This document shows positions 56,835 through 64,000 of a stretch of 64,000 bases of DNA, piece by piece; position 1 is the stretch's first letter, and every line of letters starts with the position of its first letter. Origin of the DNA: a virus; IMG/VR virus record IMGVR_UViG_3300020411_001522, positions 1 to 64,000 of that record, one strand, 5' to 3'. Position numbers and translations under genes: made by a program. The notes beneath the pieces are model-generated. The model had not been told where the DNA came from and did no database searches. It saw only the letters and a program-made list of their open reading frames with translations.

Positions 56835-58213
56835 ATGTCTCCTTTAATGTTACTTCTCCAATCGTATCTGGACTGTTCTCCCAAACGTTTTGCGAGTTTG
56901 CCAGCTCCTTTGGAGACTAAACGAGATCCTTTACCAACAACTTTCTTGATACCTTTCTTAAGAGCAGATCCGAATTTCTTCAAATTCTCTTTAGTCTTTG
57001 ATCCATCACCACCAGATCCAGAAGATCCAGAGGTTGTTGTTGATCCACCACCACTAGTAGAAGACGAGGAAGATGATCCTGCATCCTTAGGTGGAGTGTC
57101 ACTCATTGTGGAAGAGGTAGATTTGCTAGATCCAGATGAGGATGTCCCAGTCTGGGTCGATTTGTAACCGTCTTTGGCAGCAGAAGCCATTTTGCCTGCT
57201 GTATTTTTTGCCATGCCTGCAGCTTTACCTGCATACTTAGCACCCTTAACGGCACCTTTAGCAACTACTTTAGCAGCAGTCTTAAGACCTGCCTTGATAC
57301 GATCCTTGAGGGATGGTTTACCTGCAGGTGCTGCTGATTCCTTCTTCTTCTGAGGTGCCTGCACTGCAATATTAGGATTTGCAGAGTGCTGACTTGGTGC
57401 CTCAGTAAGAAGCTCCATTGAATCAATAAGATCGATTGCCTCATTGAGCAATGGTTGATCCAACTCAAGAAGAGTCTCTACACAGATGTCATGGATCTCA
57501 TCAAACGTTAGATCCTCATACTCTGGTAGACACAATGCTTCTATCATTGCATCAAAACTTTGGTTACTTTCTACGTTAAGTGTCTTGGGGTAATCTTTAT
57601 CACCAGGTTTTGCAGGTTTCTCGCCTCTCTTTCTCTTGGCGTGAATGTTATCCCACAATCCTTTCTTACCCTCAGCGACCTCATCTTCTTTAACGCAGTT
57701 AGGGACTACCTTTCCTCCCTTTTTCTTGGTGCCTTTAGCCTTGTATCCGTCCCAACAAGTAGACGCACCAACATTCTTACGAGCCTGTTTCATTGACTCA
57801 TGCAGGTCATCGAGATCAACACCCACTACCTGCTCTTTAGCAACGACACCGATATCAACTGCATCCTTTGCAGTCTTACGACCGTCCTTACCCATAACAA
57901 CATAGCGTCCGTCTGCCTTACGACCAGTGACTAGCATCTGATCTCCACCAGAGGTGACGACTCTACCTACATTCTTGTCACGCTTAAACTCCATCTTCTT
58001 CTTAGCAACTGCTTCCTTTTCAATAGGAAACCCGCCATAACCCTCAACGATAGGCTCCCATGAGTCCATTGCGTCGATTGCTTTCTCAGCACCCTCTTGT
58101 AGATGCTTAGTCAGTTTGTCTACAGTGCCAGTCTCTAGTGCATGGAAGATTTTTCTCTGCTCTAGGAAGGAATACTTCATGAGTGCAGCAGACACTTTGA
58201 TATCTAAAGTCAT
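56831..58213 (-). CDS. Cyanophage structural-type protein, 460 aa
   Basis: Charged N-terminal helices, a K-K-K-G-G-K-V-V-P-N-C-V segment (C-W-D-G-Y-K-A-K-G before it) that recurs in cyanophage virion-associated proteins, a central acidic helix, then an A/K-rich and Ser/Gly-rich low-complexity C-terminal third. Possible head-core or scaffold type; not certain. ATGA overlap with the EF-hand-like gene. Confidence 0.55.
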   Translation of the reverse strand: MTLDIKVSAALMKYSFLEQRKIFHALETGTVDKLTKHLQEGAEKAIDAMDSWEPIVEGYGGFPIEKEAVAKKKMEFKRDKNVGRVVTSGGDQMLVTGRKADGRYVVMGKDGRKTAKDAVDIGVVAKEQVVGVDLDDLHESMKQARKNVGASTCWDGYKAKGTKKKGGKVVPNCVKEDEVAEGKKGLWDNIHAKRKRGEKPAKPGDKDYPKTLNVESNQSFDAMIEALCLPEYEDLTFDEIHDICVETLLELDQPLLNEAIDLIDSMELLTEAPSQHSANPNIAVQAPQKKKESAAPAGKPSLKDRIKAGLKTAAKVVAKGAVKGAKYAGKAAGMAKNTAGKMASAAKDGYKSTQTGTSSSGSSKSTSSTMSDTPPKDAGSSSSSSTSGGGSTTTSGSSGSGGDGSKTKENLKKFGSALKKGIKKVVGKGSRLVSKGAGKLAKRLGEQSRYDWRSNIKGDI

Positions 58214-58246
58214 TGCTTTACTAAGTTGGTCGTCAAGAATGTATTA

Positions 58247-59323
58247 TTATTTAGTCTTAGACTTCTTTCTAAAGTCACTAAATTTGATTGTCGCTTGTCC
58301 AGGTGTCATGTCTTGCACTGCTTTACGGTATGCATCTGTGCCTACTTTCCATGTATTACCACTACCATCGTCTGCAGAATAGTTAGATTGATCTTCTCTC
58401 TCAGTGATGTGCTGTAACCATGCACGGTGCTCATTGCCATCTGGCATTCTGAATATTACATAATTAGTGCCACGATGCACAACATGTCCTGTAAGACCTG
58501 TGTCATCATGCTCTACTAGTGCACCCACCTTGAAGATGTGGTTAAGCATATAGTAGTCACGAAAGTTTTCGTAGTCTAGTTTAGGTGCATATTCCCATAC
58601 AGATTCATTCAACCACTCATGTAGTCCTTCACCCTTCTTAGGTTTCTTACTCTTAGGTGGTGGGGTCATACCCTTAAGGACATCTGCCATCAGTTGTGCA
58701 CTGTGTTTCTTGCTGATACCCTTTGGCATTCCACCATGGAATGAATCATGATCATTACCTTGTGCATGTGCACGCATCTTAGATGCTGACATGGTTTCGA
58801 TAGGATCGTCGGACTTATCGTCCCTAGCACCTGCTGATTTAATATTGATAGATTTGAAGTCGTAATGGACTCCGTTGTATTTGTTTGCTAGTGTTTCAAA
58901 TTCTTTTACTCGGTCATCACCGACAACCATAGTAACATGAGCATGACCTTCGTCATTCAAGTCTCTAAGGATGTCAAAGATATTACGGTGTGCCTCGTTA
59001 TTTTGGATCTTGTCCTTGTGATGTGGAAACATCTTTCTCATGTGACCTACTTTTTGGTCTGCTGAGAGGGGGTTTTTCTTGTGGTCTTGGGATCTTGATG
59101 GGTAGATTCTATAGTTTCCAGAGTCTCCTCCGTAAGATCTAACAGCATCGAGTAACTTACCATGGCCAGCATGAGGAGGGTTAAACCTGCCAAAAGTAAT
59201 TGCAACGTGGGGGTCATCTGGTTGTTGATTCTTCTTTGCACTGGAAGATTGACCCTTTGCGGACGCTGAGGGTTTCTTTGTCTTTGTGTCTTTTGCTTCT
59301 CGAATGAAATCTAGAAAACGCAT
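58247..59323 (-). CDS. Nucleotidyltransferase (NMN adenylyltransferase/cytidylyltransferase-like), 358 aa
   Basis: From ATG 59323 (MRFLDFIREAKDTKTKKPSA). T-F-G-R-F-N-P-P-H-A-G-H-G carries the HxGH nucleotide-binding motif and M-S-A-S-K-M-R the ISxxxxR motif of the adenylyl/cytidylyl transferase superfamily (NadM/NadR, CoaD-like). The C-terminal ~110 residues are separate, possibly an SH3-like barrel. Might make NAD or transfer an AMP; substrate unknown. Shares a base with the upstream ligase-like gene (TAATG). Confidence 0.7.
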   Translation of the reverse strand: MRFLDFIREAKDTKTKKPSASAKGQSSSAKKNQQPDDPHVAITFGRFNPPHAGHGKLLDAVRSYGGDSGNYRIYPSRSQDHKKNPLSADQKVGHMRKMFPHHKDKIQNNEAHRNIFDILRDLNDEGHAHVTMVVGDDRVKEFETLANKYNGVHYDFKSINIKSAGARDDKSDDPIETMSASKMRAHAQGNDHDSFHGGMPKGISKKHSAQLMADVLKGMTPPPKSKKPKKGEGLHEWLNESVWEYAPKLDYENFRDYYMLNHIFKVGALVEHDDTGLTGHVVHRGTNYVIFRMPDGNEHRAWLQHITEREDQSNYSADDGSGNTWKVGTDAYRKAVQDMTPGQATIKFSDFRKKSKTK

Positions 59324-60513
59324 TAGCCCCAATCTTTTGCTACGGTGAAGTTGGCACGACTAAATTCAAGTCTGTCAACGAGTTTGAGTGCAGTGCCATC
59401 TTTAATAGCAACAAACCCTTCTGGACTTGTTACACGATAACCTGTCTCGGTTTCGAGGAAGGTGCCAACACCTTCAATCTTTTTCAGTTTATTTATAACC
59501 ATATTCTTAGCGTCCATTAGATTACGGAAACCTGCTAGAGCAGCGAACATAGTTGTCTTGTTACTATTTAGGAAAGAAATAGAGTCTGCACGACGCTTCT
59601 CCCATTCTTTCTGTGACTTCTCAGTCTTTTTCTTGATGATTTCCTTCTTATACCTGTCGTTTAGGAAGGTTTCAAACCCCTTTGCCATACCCATAGAGGT
59701 AGTAGGGATCTTTCCACTACGAATAACTTGGTTGAAGTAGATCTTAAACATAGATGCAGGAGAGAAACTACTCTTATCCTTTACTATGACGTCAAGAAAC
59801 TTACCACCAGACTTAAGATTGCTCTTTGCCTGCCTAATAGTATTGTTGATCTGATTTCTCTCACTAATCGTTAGGTTGGCAATACCATTCACGTTTTGGA
59901 ATGTCGATGAGAATACAGCAATGTCTTTGACCTTCTGTAAACCAGATACATCTACACCAAATGATGCAGACAAACTAGTTATATCACTACCAGAATAGCG
60001 TGTGTGAAATACGATGCCAAGTTTAGACTTTGCAACCTTTCCACCCATCTCACTATTCTGATCTACAAGGTAAGTGATTGTATTTGGTTTAAATCTATAG
60101 CCTCGCTTACCACCAATGGCAACAAGAGGAGGGGTAGAAGTATAGAGGAGATCACCTTGGAGGATACCCTCAATAGGGAGTTTGGATAACTCTCTGTAGC
60201 ACTGTTTGAGGATGCCATTGATAGCACCTTCGTAGTGGAAGTCGATGAATTCTTCATTGTAACCTATTTTTGGTGTCGTCTTATTAAAGACTGACTTTGT
60301 GCCAACAAAAAACTGACCTGTCTGTGGATCTTTACCGCAGATCACAGCAGGTGCACCATCCCACTTCACAGTCACCTTTGTATTGGCACCACCTTGACCT
60401 GCTGTAAGCATGTCACGAAGTGACTCTAGAAAATTGACTGCATTGGCAGCACCTGCTGACCCCTGATTAAAGATGTCGTCTTCGAGGTGCTCTAGATGGG
60501 TGTTTTTTGCCAT
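59323..60513 (-). CDS. Putative KxDG nucleic-acid ligase-like protein (DUF6267-like), 396 aa
   Basis: Motif I K-W-D-G (50-53) in V-T-V-K-W-D-G-A-P-A-V, motif III-like L-Q-G-D-L-L-Y (118-124), motif IV E-G-F-V (364-367) and motif V L-K-L-V (375-378). This order fits the covalent nucleotidyltransferase fold of ATP-dependent DNA/RNA ligases and capping enzymes, with the AMP-accepting Lys50. I associate the sequence with DUF6267, not with an experimentally known ligase. Next to an adenylyltransferase-like gene, so a nucleotide- or RNA-repair pair is possible. Confidence 0.6.
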   Translation of the reverse strand: MAKNTHLEHLEDDIFNQGSAGAANAVNFLESLRDMLTAGQGGANTKVTVKWDGAPAVICGKDPQTGQFFVGTKSVFNKTTPKIGYNEEFIDFHYEGAINGILKQCYRELSKLPIEGILQGDLLYTSTPPLVAIGGKRGYRFKPNTITYLVDQNSEMGGKVAKSKLGIVFHTRYSGSDITSLSASFGVDVSGLQKVKDIAVFSSTFQNVNGIANLTISERNQINNTIRQAKSNLKSGGKFLDVIVKDKSSFSPASMFKIYFNQVIRSGKIPTTSMGMAKGFETFLNDRYKKEIIKKKTEKSQKEWEKRRADSISFLNSNKTTMFAALAGFRNLMDAKNMVINKLKKIEGVGTFLETETGYRVTSPEGFVAIKDGTALKLVDRLEFSRANFTVAKDWG

Positions 60514-60562
60514 GCCTTTATTATAATGTATAGGTTACGGTAATGGTGAAGTAGTGTGCCAC

Positions 60563-61351
60563 TTATAAACCTGGCTTGAGCAGGAAATTCGTGTCGCCAT
60601 CTAGATCCATACTACTCTTTCTAAGTCCTGAGATCTTGAGTGCCATCAGAAACGACCATCTTGCATTCGACTTGGAGTTAGTCTTAATACGAATTCTGAT
60701 ACTACTGTTTGCTACAGAGGTAGAGAATTGTGGGCATCCATATCCCTCAACATCTCTTCCCATATAATATAGTCCCTTTCCTTTCACCTGTATATAATAA
60801 GTATTCTTTGAGTTGTAGTATTTCTCTACCTCTCTTGCTGCTGCTTGACCCTCTGCTAGAAACTTATCTGGAAATCTCTTAAGATCTAGTGAGTGTGCTG
60901 ACTTACGTTGTGTAAGGGTTGCATCATTCGACAACGTAAACTTAGCAGGTATATTTCTTTTAGGATTCCAATGAGCGTTTGCTTCTCTTATAATATTATA
61001 AGACTCAGCAATACCAATCATTGTCTTTGCTGCTTCCTTCTGAGCAGATGCTTTAGTCTTGTCAATGGTAAACTGCATTGACCCAGTATCAAAATCAAAA
61101 TTCATTTGAGCGAAGTCGGCAGACAACTTCTCCTTTAACTCAAACTTAATAACCTGTGCTTTATAAGTAGGTGTCAACTCCAAGTCTGCCTTGGCACTGT
61201 CCGCTCCTGCAGGATCAGACACGTTAAAACCTTTCTCTCTCAGTGCCCTGATGAGATCCAACTCATATTGAAACCCCGCATTTACTTTAAGAGGTTTTGC
61301 TGATGCCCCCTCTCCATCCATCAGGGGCTCTTGATCTGTCTTGCGTGACAT
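60563..61351 (-). CDS. PD-(D/E)XK-like nuclease-fold protein, 262 aa
   Basis: Y-E-L-D-L-I-R-A-L-R-E-K-G-F-N near residue 30, then A-K-A-D-L-E-L...V-I-K-F-E-L-K-E-K, an arrangement of acidic residue followed by ExK that fits PD-(D/E)XK nucleases. An ATG at 61321 (MDGEGASAKP) is an alternative start, giving less overlap with the upstream gene. Function may be DNA processing. The assignment is moderate. Confidence 0.5.
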   Translation of the reverse strand: MSRKTDQEPLMDGEGASAKPLKVNAGFQYELDLIRALREKGFNVSDPAGADSAKADLELTPTYKAQVIKFELKEKLSADFAQMNFDFDTGSMQFTIDKTKASAQKEAAKTMIGIAESYNIIREANAHWNPKRNIPAKFTLSNDATLTQRKSAHSLDLKRFPDKFLAEGQAAAREVEKYYNSKNTYYIQVKGKGLYYMGRDVEGYGCPQFSTSVANSSIRIRIKTNSKSNARWSFLMALKISGLRKSSMDLDGDTNFLLKPGL

Positions 61352-61601
61352 GTGTCGTTACTGGTAACACCTTGTATTTAGGTTCGTCACAATCAGATCT
61401 ATTATTCCAGTGTCTTATGACACCAGAAATGATAAAACAATTAGTAACCAGATAAGAAATGAAAATAACAGAGCGGACGGCAGCAACATAGTTGTCATAT
61501 GGTTTAGTTTTATCATCACTAAAACTTCCTAGACTATACTTCCAGACCTTACCAATATTAGATATCACCTGGTTTCCTATTTTCGGAGTAATACTCATCA
61601 A
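61287..61601 (-). CDS. Small membrane protein, 104 aa
   Basis: Central hydrophobic segment (residues 42-62, AAVRSVIFISYLVTNCFIIS) with polar ends. It overlaps both neighbours (64 bases and 44 bases), more than usual, but no better frame fills 61352-61557. May be real with a shorter start. Function unknown. Confidence 0.45.
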   Translation of the reverse strand: MMSITPKIGNQVISNIGKVWKYSLGSFSDDKTKPYDNYVAAVRSVIFISYLVTNCFIISGVIRHWNNRSDCDEPKYKVLPVTTHVTQDRSRAPDGWRGGISKTS

Positions 61602-62229
61602 ACTTCATTTTAGGGTAGCGTGCTGCTAGTTTCAGAGTATTGATATAGATAACTTCATCCATACGGACGTCAAGTGCAGCACATGCATTCTGTGCATACC
61701 ATAGGACGTCACCCAACTCTTTGATAAGGTGATCCTTGGTATCCTCATTCCATGGTTTGCCTTGGTATTTAAGTTTCTTTACGATCTCCATAAACTCACC
61801 GCCTTCTGCAGACATTCCTGAGGCAGCAGTGTCAAGACGATTGATATCGCAACCGTTTGCAGTCAACTCATCCATCCGTGCCTTAAAGACTTTGTAGTCT
61901 TTACTAGGGTTAGAGCATGTTTGATCTACAAATTCAGCATACCTATCAAAGTTAATGTTGATTTTGTTGGCACCTGACTTCTTATTTTTCTCAGCAGTCT
62001 TCATCTTCTGCCTTACCTTTTGCTTAGTCTTATAAGCACTATTAAAGCGTTGATCAGTTACAACATCTTCTGCATCCTTAGGTGCTTCTTCTGCTGCTTC
62101 TTTCGCTGCTCGCTCAAAGTTTTCTGCAGCGTCCGTTGCAGCATTAGAAAACTTCTCTGCTTGTTGTTGGATGTCATCACCACCACCTGTCTCTGGTGCA
62201 GGGGCAAAACCGCCAGGATTAACCTTCAT
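61558..62229 (-). CDS. mazG: MazG nucleotide pyrophosphohydrolase with N-terminal extension
   Basis: 223 residues. The C-terminal half has the MazG four-helix signature: A-E-G-G-E-F-M-E-I-V-K and H-L-I-K-E-L-G-D-V-L-W-Y, with Glu/Asp Mg ligands. The first ~100 residues are A/E/K-rich coil. MazG hydrolyses NTPs (in cyanophages dGTP/dCTP have been reported) and may recycle nucleotides or alter (p)ppGpp. Overlaps helicase by 4 bases. Confidence 0.85.
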   Translation of the reverse strand: MKVNPGGFAPAPETGGGDDIQQQAEKFSNAATDAAENFERAAKEAAEEAPKDAEDVVTDQRFNSAYKTKQKVRQKMKTAEKNKKSGANKININFDRYAEFVDQTCSNPSKDYKVFKARMDELTANGCDINRLDTAASGMSAEGGEFMEIVKKLKYQGKPWNEDTKDHLIKELGDVLWYAQNACAALDVRMDEVIYINTLKLAARYPKMKFDEYYSENRKPGDI

Positions 62230-63593
62230 ATTTTAAAACCTTGAAATTTGGATTTGGTATCGGTTGTAAATTCTTCTTGATTAGCATCAAGAATATTGTC
62301 TTGAGCAGACTGCTCACAATCATACAGCCTCATCTTCGCTCTGTCAATACCTAACACAAAACGTTTGTTGACTGTAGGATCATTATATCTATTTTTTAAC
62401 TGTTTGACCATGATTTGATTCATGTTTTCTAGATCTTCAGTTGCAATAAGTGCAAACATAAGATCAGCAGTTGCAGGCAGACCGAAAGACTCGCTAGTAT
62501 CAGTAAGCTCCACGTCACTATTGCCGTAGCCTGAGCGAGTGGTTTGCGTAGCGGACACGATCGGGACTCTAAATTCGCCTGCGAGTCCTCGTAACTCTTC
62601 GGCAACTGATTTGACATAAGTATAGGAATTCACAATGTTGTTTTTATATCGTGACGATGCACAGATATTAAGATAGTCTACAAAGATAATGTCAGGATGA
62701 AAACCTTTCTTCAGTGACAACTCATTGAGTAGAGACTTGAAGTGATTAACATGTGCAGATGCAGTGGGATACTCCTTGATAACAAGGCGACCCTGTGTCT
62801 TCTCTGACAACTTGTCTATCTTAGATTGATACTTACTCTTACTGAATAAGGGATCACTTAGTTGTTGGATTGGGACGTCGAGGAGGTTGGCATCAATTCG
62901 CTCAGCAATCTTCTCCTCTGCCATTTCAAGTGTAATGTAGAGAACGTTTCTGCCCTGCAAGAGGCAGGCACTAGCGACGTGGCACATGAATAGACTTTTC
63001 CCGACACCTGTACCAGCAAGTGCGATATTGAGAGTCTTATTAGGTAACCCACCTTTTGTAATTTTGTTGAAGAAGTCGAGATCAAATGGGATCTTTTCTT
63101 CTTTTCTGTGATAGAAGTCATATCTTGACTCTGAATCCTCAATGTAATCGTGTCCTACATGGTCATCAAAGCACACACTAAGTGCGTCCGACATAATTGA
63201 CGGAATTGCATCCTGATTACGAGTCTTATCCTGACCATCAGCAATTTGGACAGACTCCATGAGAGCATTATAAATCGCTCGCTCTTTACACCACTTCTCA
63301 GTAGTGTCAAGCAACCAATCTTCATTATACTCCGTCCTATCTAGTCCTTTAAGGATTTGTAGGACTTGATTAACAGCATCCTCTGTCAAATCTTTACGCT
63401 TCTCAACCTCTAGAGCAATAGCATTAGGCTCTGGGAGGTTGTCATACTCATTAACAAATTCAGATATCTCTTTGAAGACTACCTTCTGTGATAGATCATC
63501 AAAGTATTCTTCTTTCACGAAAGGTAAAACCTTTCTCATGTAATCTGGATTACAAATCAGATTACTAATAACAATTTCTTCTATACCTGGCAT
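62226..63593 (-). CDS. 41: Replicative DNA helicase gp41
   Basis: 455 residues. DnaB-type with Walker A A-G-T-G-V-G-K-S (193-200), Walker B-type I-I-F-V-D-Y-L, and S-A-T-Q-T-T-R-S-G-Y near 350. Works with primase gp61 (encoded at 53133) at the replication fork. Its stop overlaps mazG start (ATGA), and its start shares a base with the upstream gene (TAATG). Confidence 0.9.
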   Translation of the reverse strand: MPGIEEIVISNLICNPDYMRKVLPFVKEEYFDDLSQKVVFKEISEFVNEYDNLPEPNAIALEVEKRKDLTEDAVNQVLQILKGLDRTEYNEDWLLDTTEKWCKERAIYNALMESVQIADGQDKTRNQDAIPSIMSDALSVCFDDHVGHDYIEDSESRYDFYHRKEEKIPFDLDFFNKITKGGLPNKTLNIALAGTGVGKSLFMCHVASACLLQGRNVLYITLEMAEEKIAERIDANLLDVPIQQLSDPLFSKSKYQSKIDKLSEKTQGRLVIKEYPTASAHVNHFKSLLNELSLKKGFHPDIIFVDYLNICASSRYKNNIVNSYTYVKSVAEELRGLAGEFRVPIVSATQTTRSGYGNSDVELTDTSESFGLPATADLMFALIATEDLENMNQIMVKQLKNRYNDPTVNKRFVLGIDRAKMRLYDCEQSAQDNILDANQEEFTTDTKSKFQGFKI

Positions 63594-64000
63594 TATTGAT
63601 AGTGTAGATATGTGCCTACAATGTATTTGTCATTGCTAATAGGTTGCTCTCCGAGATGAGGATACATCCATACAGGAGGGAAGCATAGCACACTACCTTG
63701 CTTTGGTTTTACCTTAAGATCTAGAGCAGGAAAGGTAGTCTCTCCTCCCTCATTGACATCATTAAGATAGAAAAACATAACAAGGAAGCGACGTGCCGTA
63801 GCATAGTCACCTACATCAATGTGAATATCAAATCGATCCTCAGTATCAACTGAATACTTCTTCATACGGATCTGCTCAATACTATTCTTAGGTGGCCAAA
63901 AGGGTGAGCACCCTGTATCACGCATATAAAATTCGGATACGTTTTGAATAGCAGTAATAATTTGATTCTGGATCGCTGTCCATTTCTGATTCTTATCTCT
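63593..64000 (-). CDS. Prolyl-4-hydroxylase-like 2OG-Fe(II) oxygenase, C-terminal part (cut by window edge)
   Basis: Open to the right edge for at least 135 codons. The segment R-F-D-I-H-I-D-V-G-D-Y (HxD), F-L-V-M-F-F-Y-L-N-D-V-N-E-G-G-E-T-T-F-P, and a later W-M-Y-P-H with distal His and Lys match 2OG-Fe(II) prolyl hydroxylases. N-terminus outside the window. Role unknown, fifth oxygenase-type gene here. Confidence 0.75.
   Translation of the reverse strand, partial: RDKNQKWTAIQNQIITAIQNVSEFYMRDTGCSPFWPPKNSIEQIRMKKYSVDTEDRFDIHIDVGDYATARRFLVMFFYLNDVNEGGETTFPALDLKVKPKQGSVLCFPPVWMYPHLGEQPISNDKYIVGTYLHYQ

Overview
The window is part of the genome of a T4-like cyanophage (a myovirus of marine Synechococcus or Prochlorococcus). 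This rests on T4-type virion and replication genes (gp4, gp5, gp26, gp48, gp53, gp54, gp32, gp33-like, primase gp61, helicase gp41, nrdA/nrdB) together with photosynthesis and carbon-metabolism genes typical of such phages (psbA, three hli, cpeT, cp12, talC, thyX, mazG, phoH, peroxiredoxin). Genes are tightly packed, mostly on the minus strand, many joined by TAATG or ATGA stop/start overlaps. Both window ends cut through genes. No CRISPR array, transposon or integrase was seen.

Layout. 1-6.05 kb: three virion or fibre proteins. 6.1-9.9 kb: a free-standing tail lysozyme, three small genes and the gp5 hub spike. 9.9-11.6 kb: cpeT, a string of tiny genes and cp12. 11.6-21.1 kb: tail-assembly block with a gp27-like hub, two ~1,000-residue tape-measure-like proteins, a small ORF that may be reached from gp26 by -1 frameshifting, gp26 and gp54. 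21.1-24.1 kb: an unknown protein and gp4 on the minus strand, facing gp48-gp53, the only plus-strand operon. 24.1-34.3 kb: small redox and unknown genes, gp32, gp33-like, a PD-(D/E)XK nuclease, phoH, thyX, glutaredoxin, an exported beta-barrel-like protein and a flavin halogenase. 34.3-40.0 kb: a 1462-residue Cys/Pro-rich protein, a companion gene and an exported HExxH protein. 40.1-43.4 kb: photosynthesis cassette (psbA, peroxiredoxin, hli x3, small membrane proteins). 43.4-47.5 kb: small genes and a cluster of 2-oxoglutarate/Fe(II) oxygenase-like and cupin-like genes around a tRNA-Arg. 47.5-54.1 kb: talC, a glutamine-riboswitch-like element with short peptides, nrdB, nrdA and primase. 54.1-58.2 kb: virion or head-associated proteins, one with an Ig-like domain. 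58.2-64 kb: a nucleotidyltransferase, a ligase-like KxDG protein, a nuclease-like protein, MazG, helicase gp41 and a truncated prolyl-4-hydroxylase-like gene.

How it works together. Perfect TATAAATA boxes (T4-type late promoters) precede several virion, exported and small genes. A sigma70-like TTGACA promoter and structured leaders precede talC, and structured sequence precedes psbA. The metabolic genes fit the established cyanophage pattern: keep photosystem II running (psbA, hli, cpeT), block the Calvin cycle (cp12) and push carbon through the pentose phosphate pathway (talC) to supply reducing power and ribose for nucleotide synthesis (nrdA/B, thyX). The least explained parts are the possible gp26 frameshift, the riboswitch-like peptide cassette at 48.8-49.2 kb, the structured talC and psbA leaders, the ligase-like/adenylyltransferase-like pair at 58.2-60.5 kb and the oxygenase cluster.
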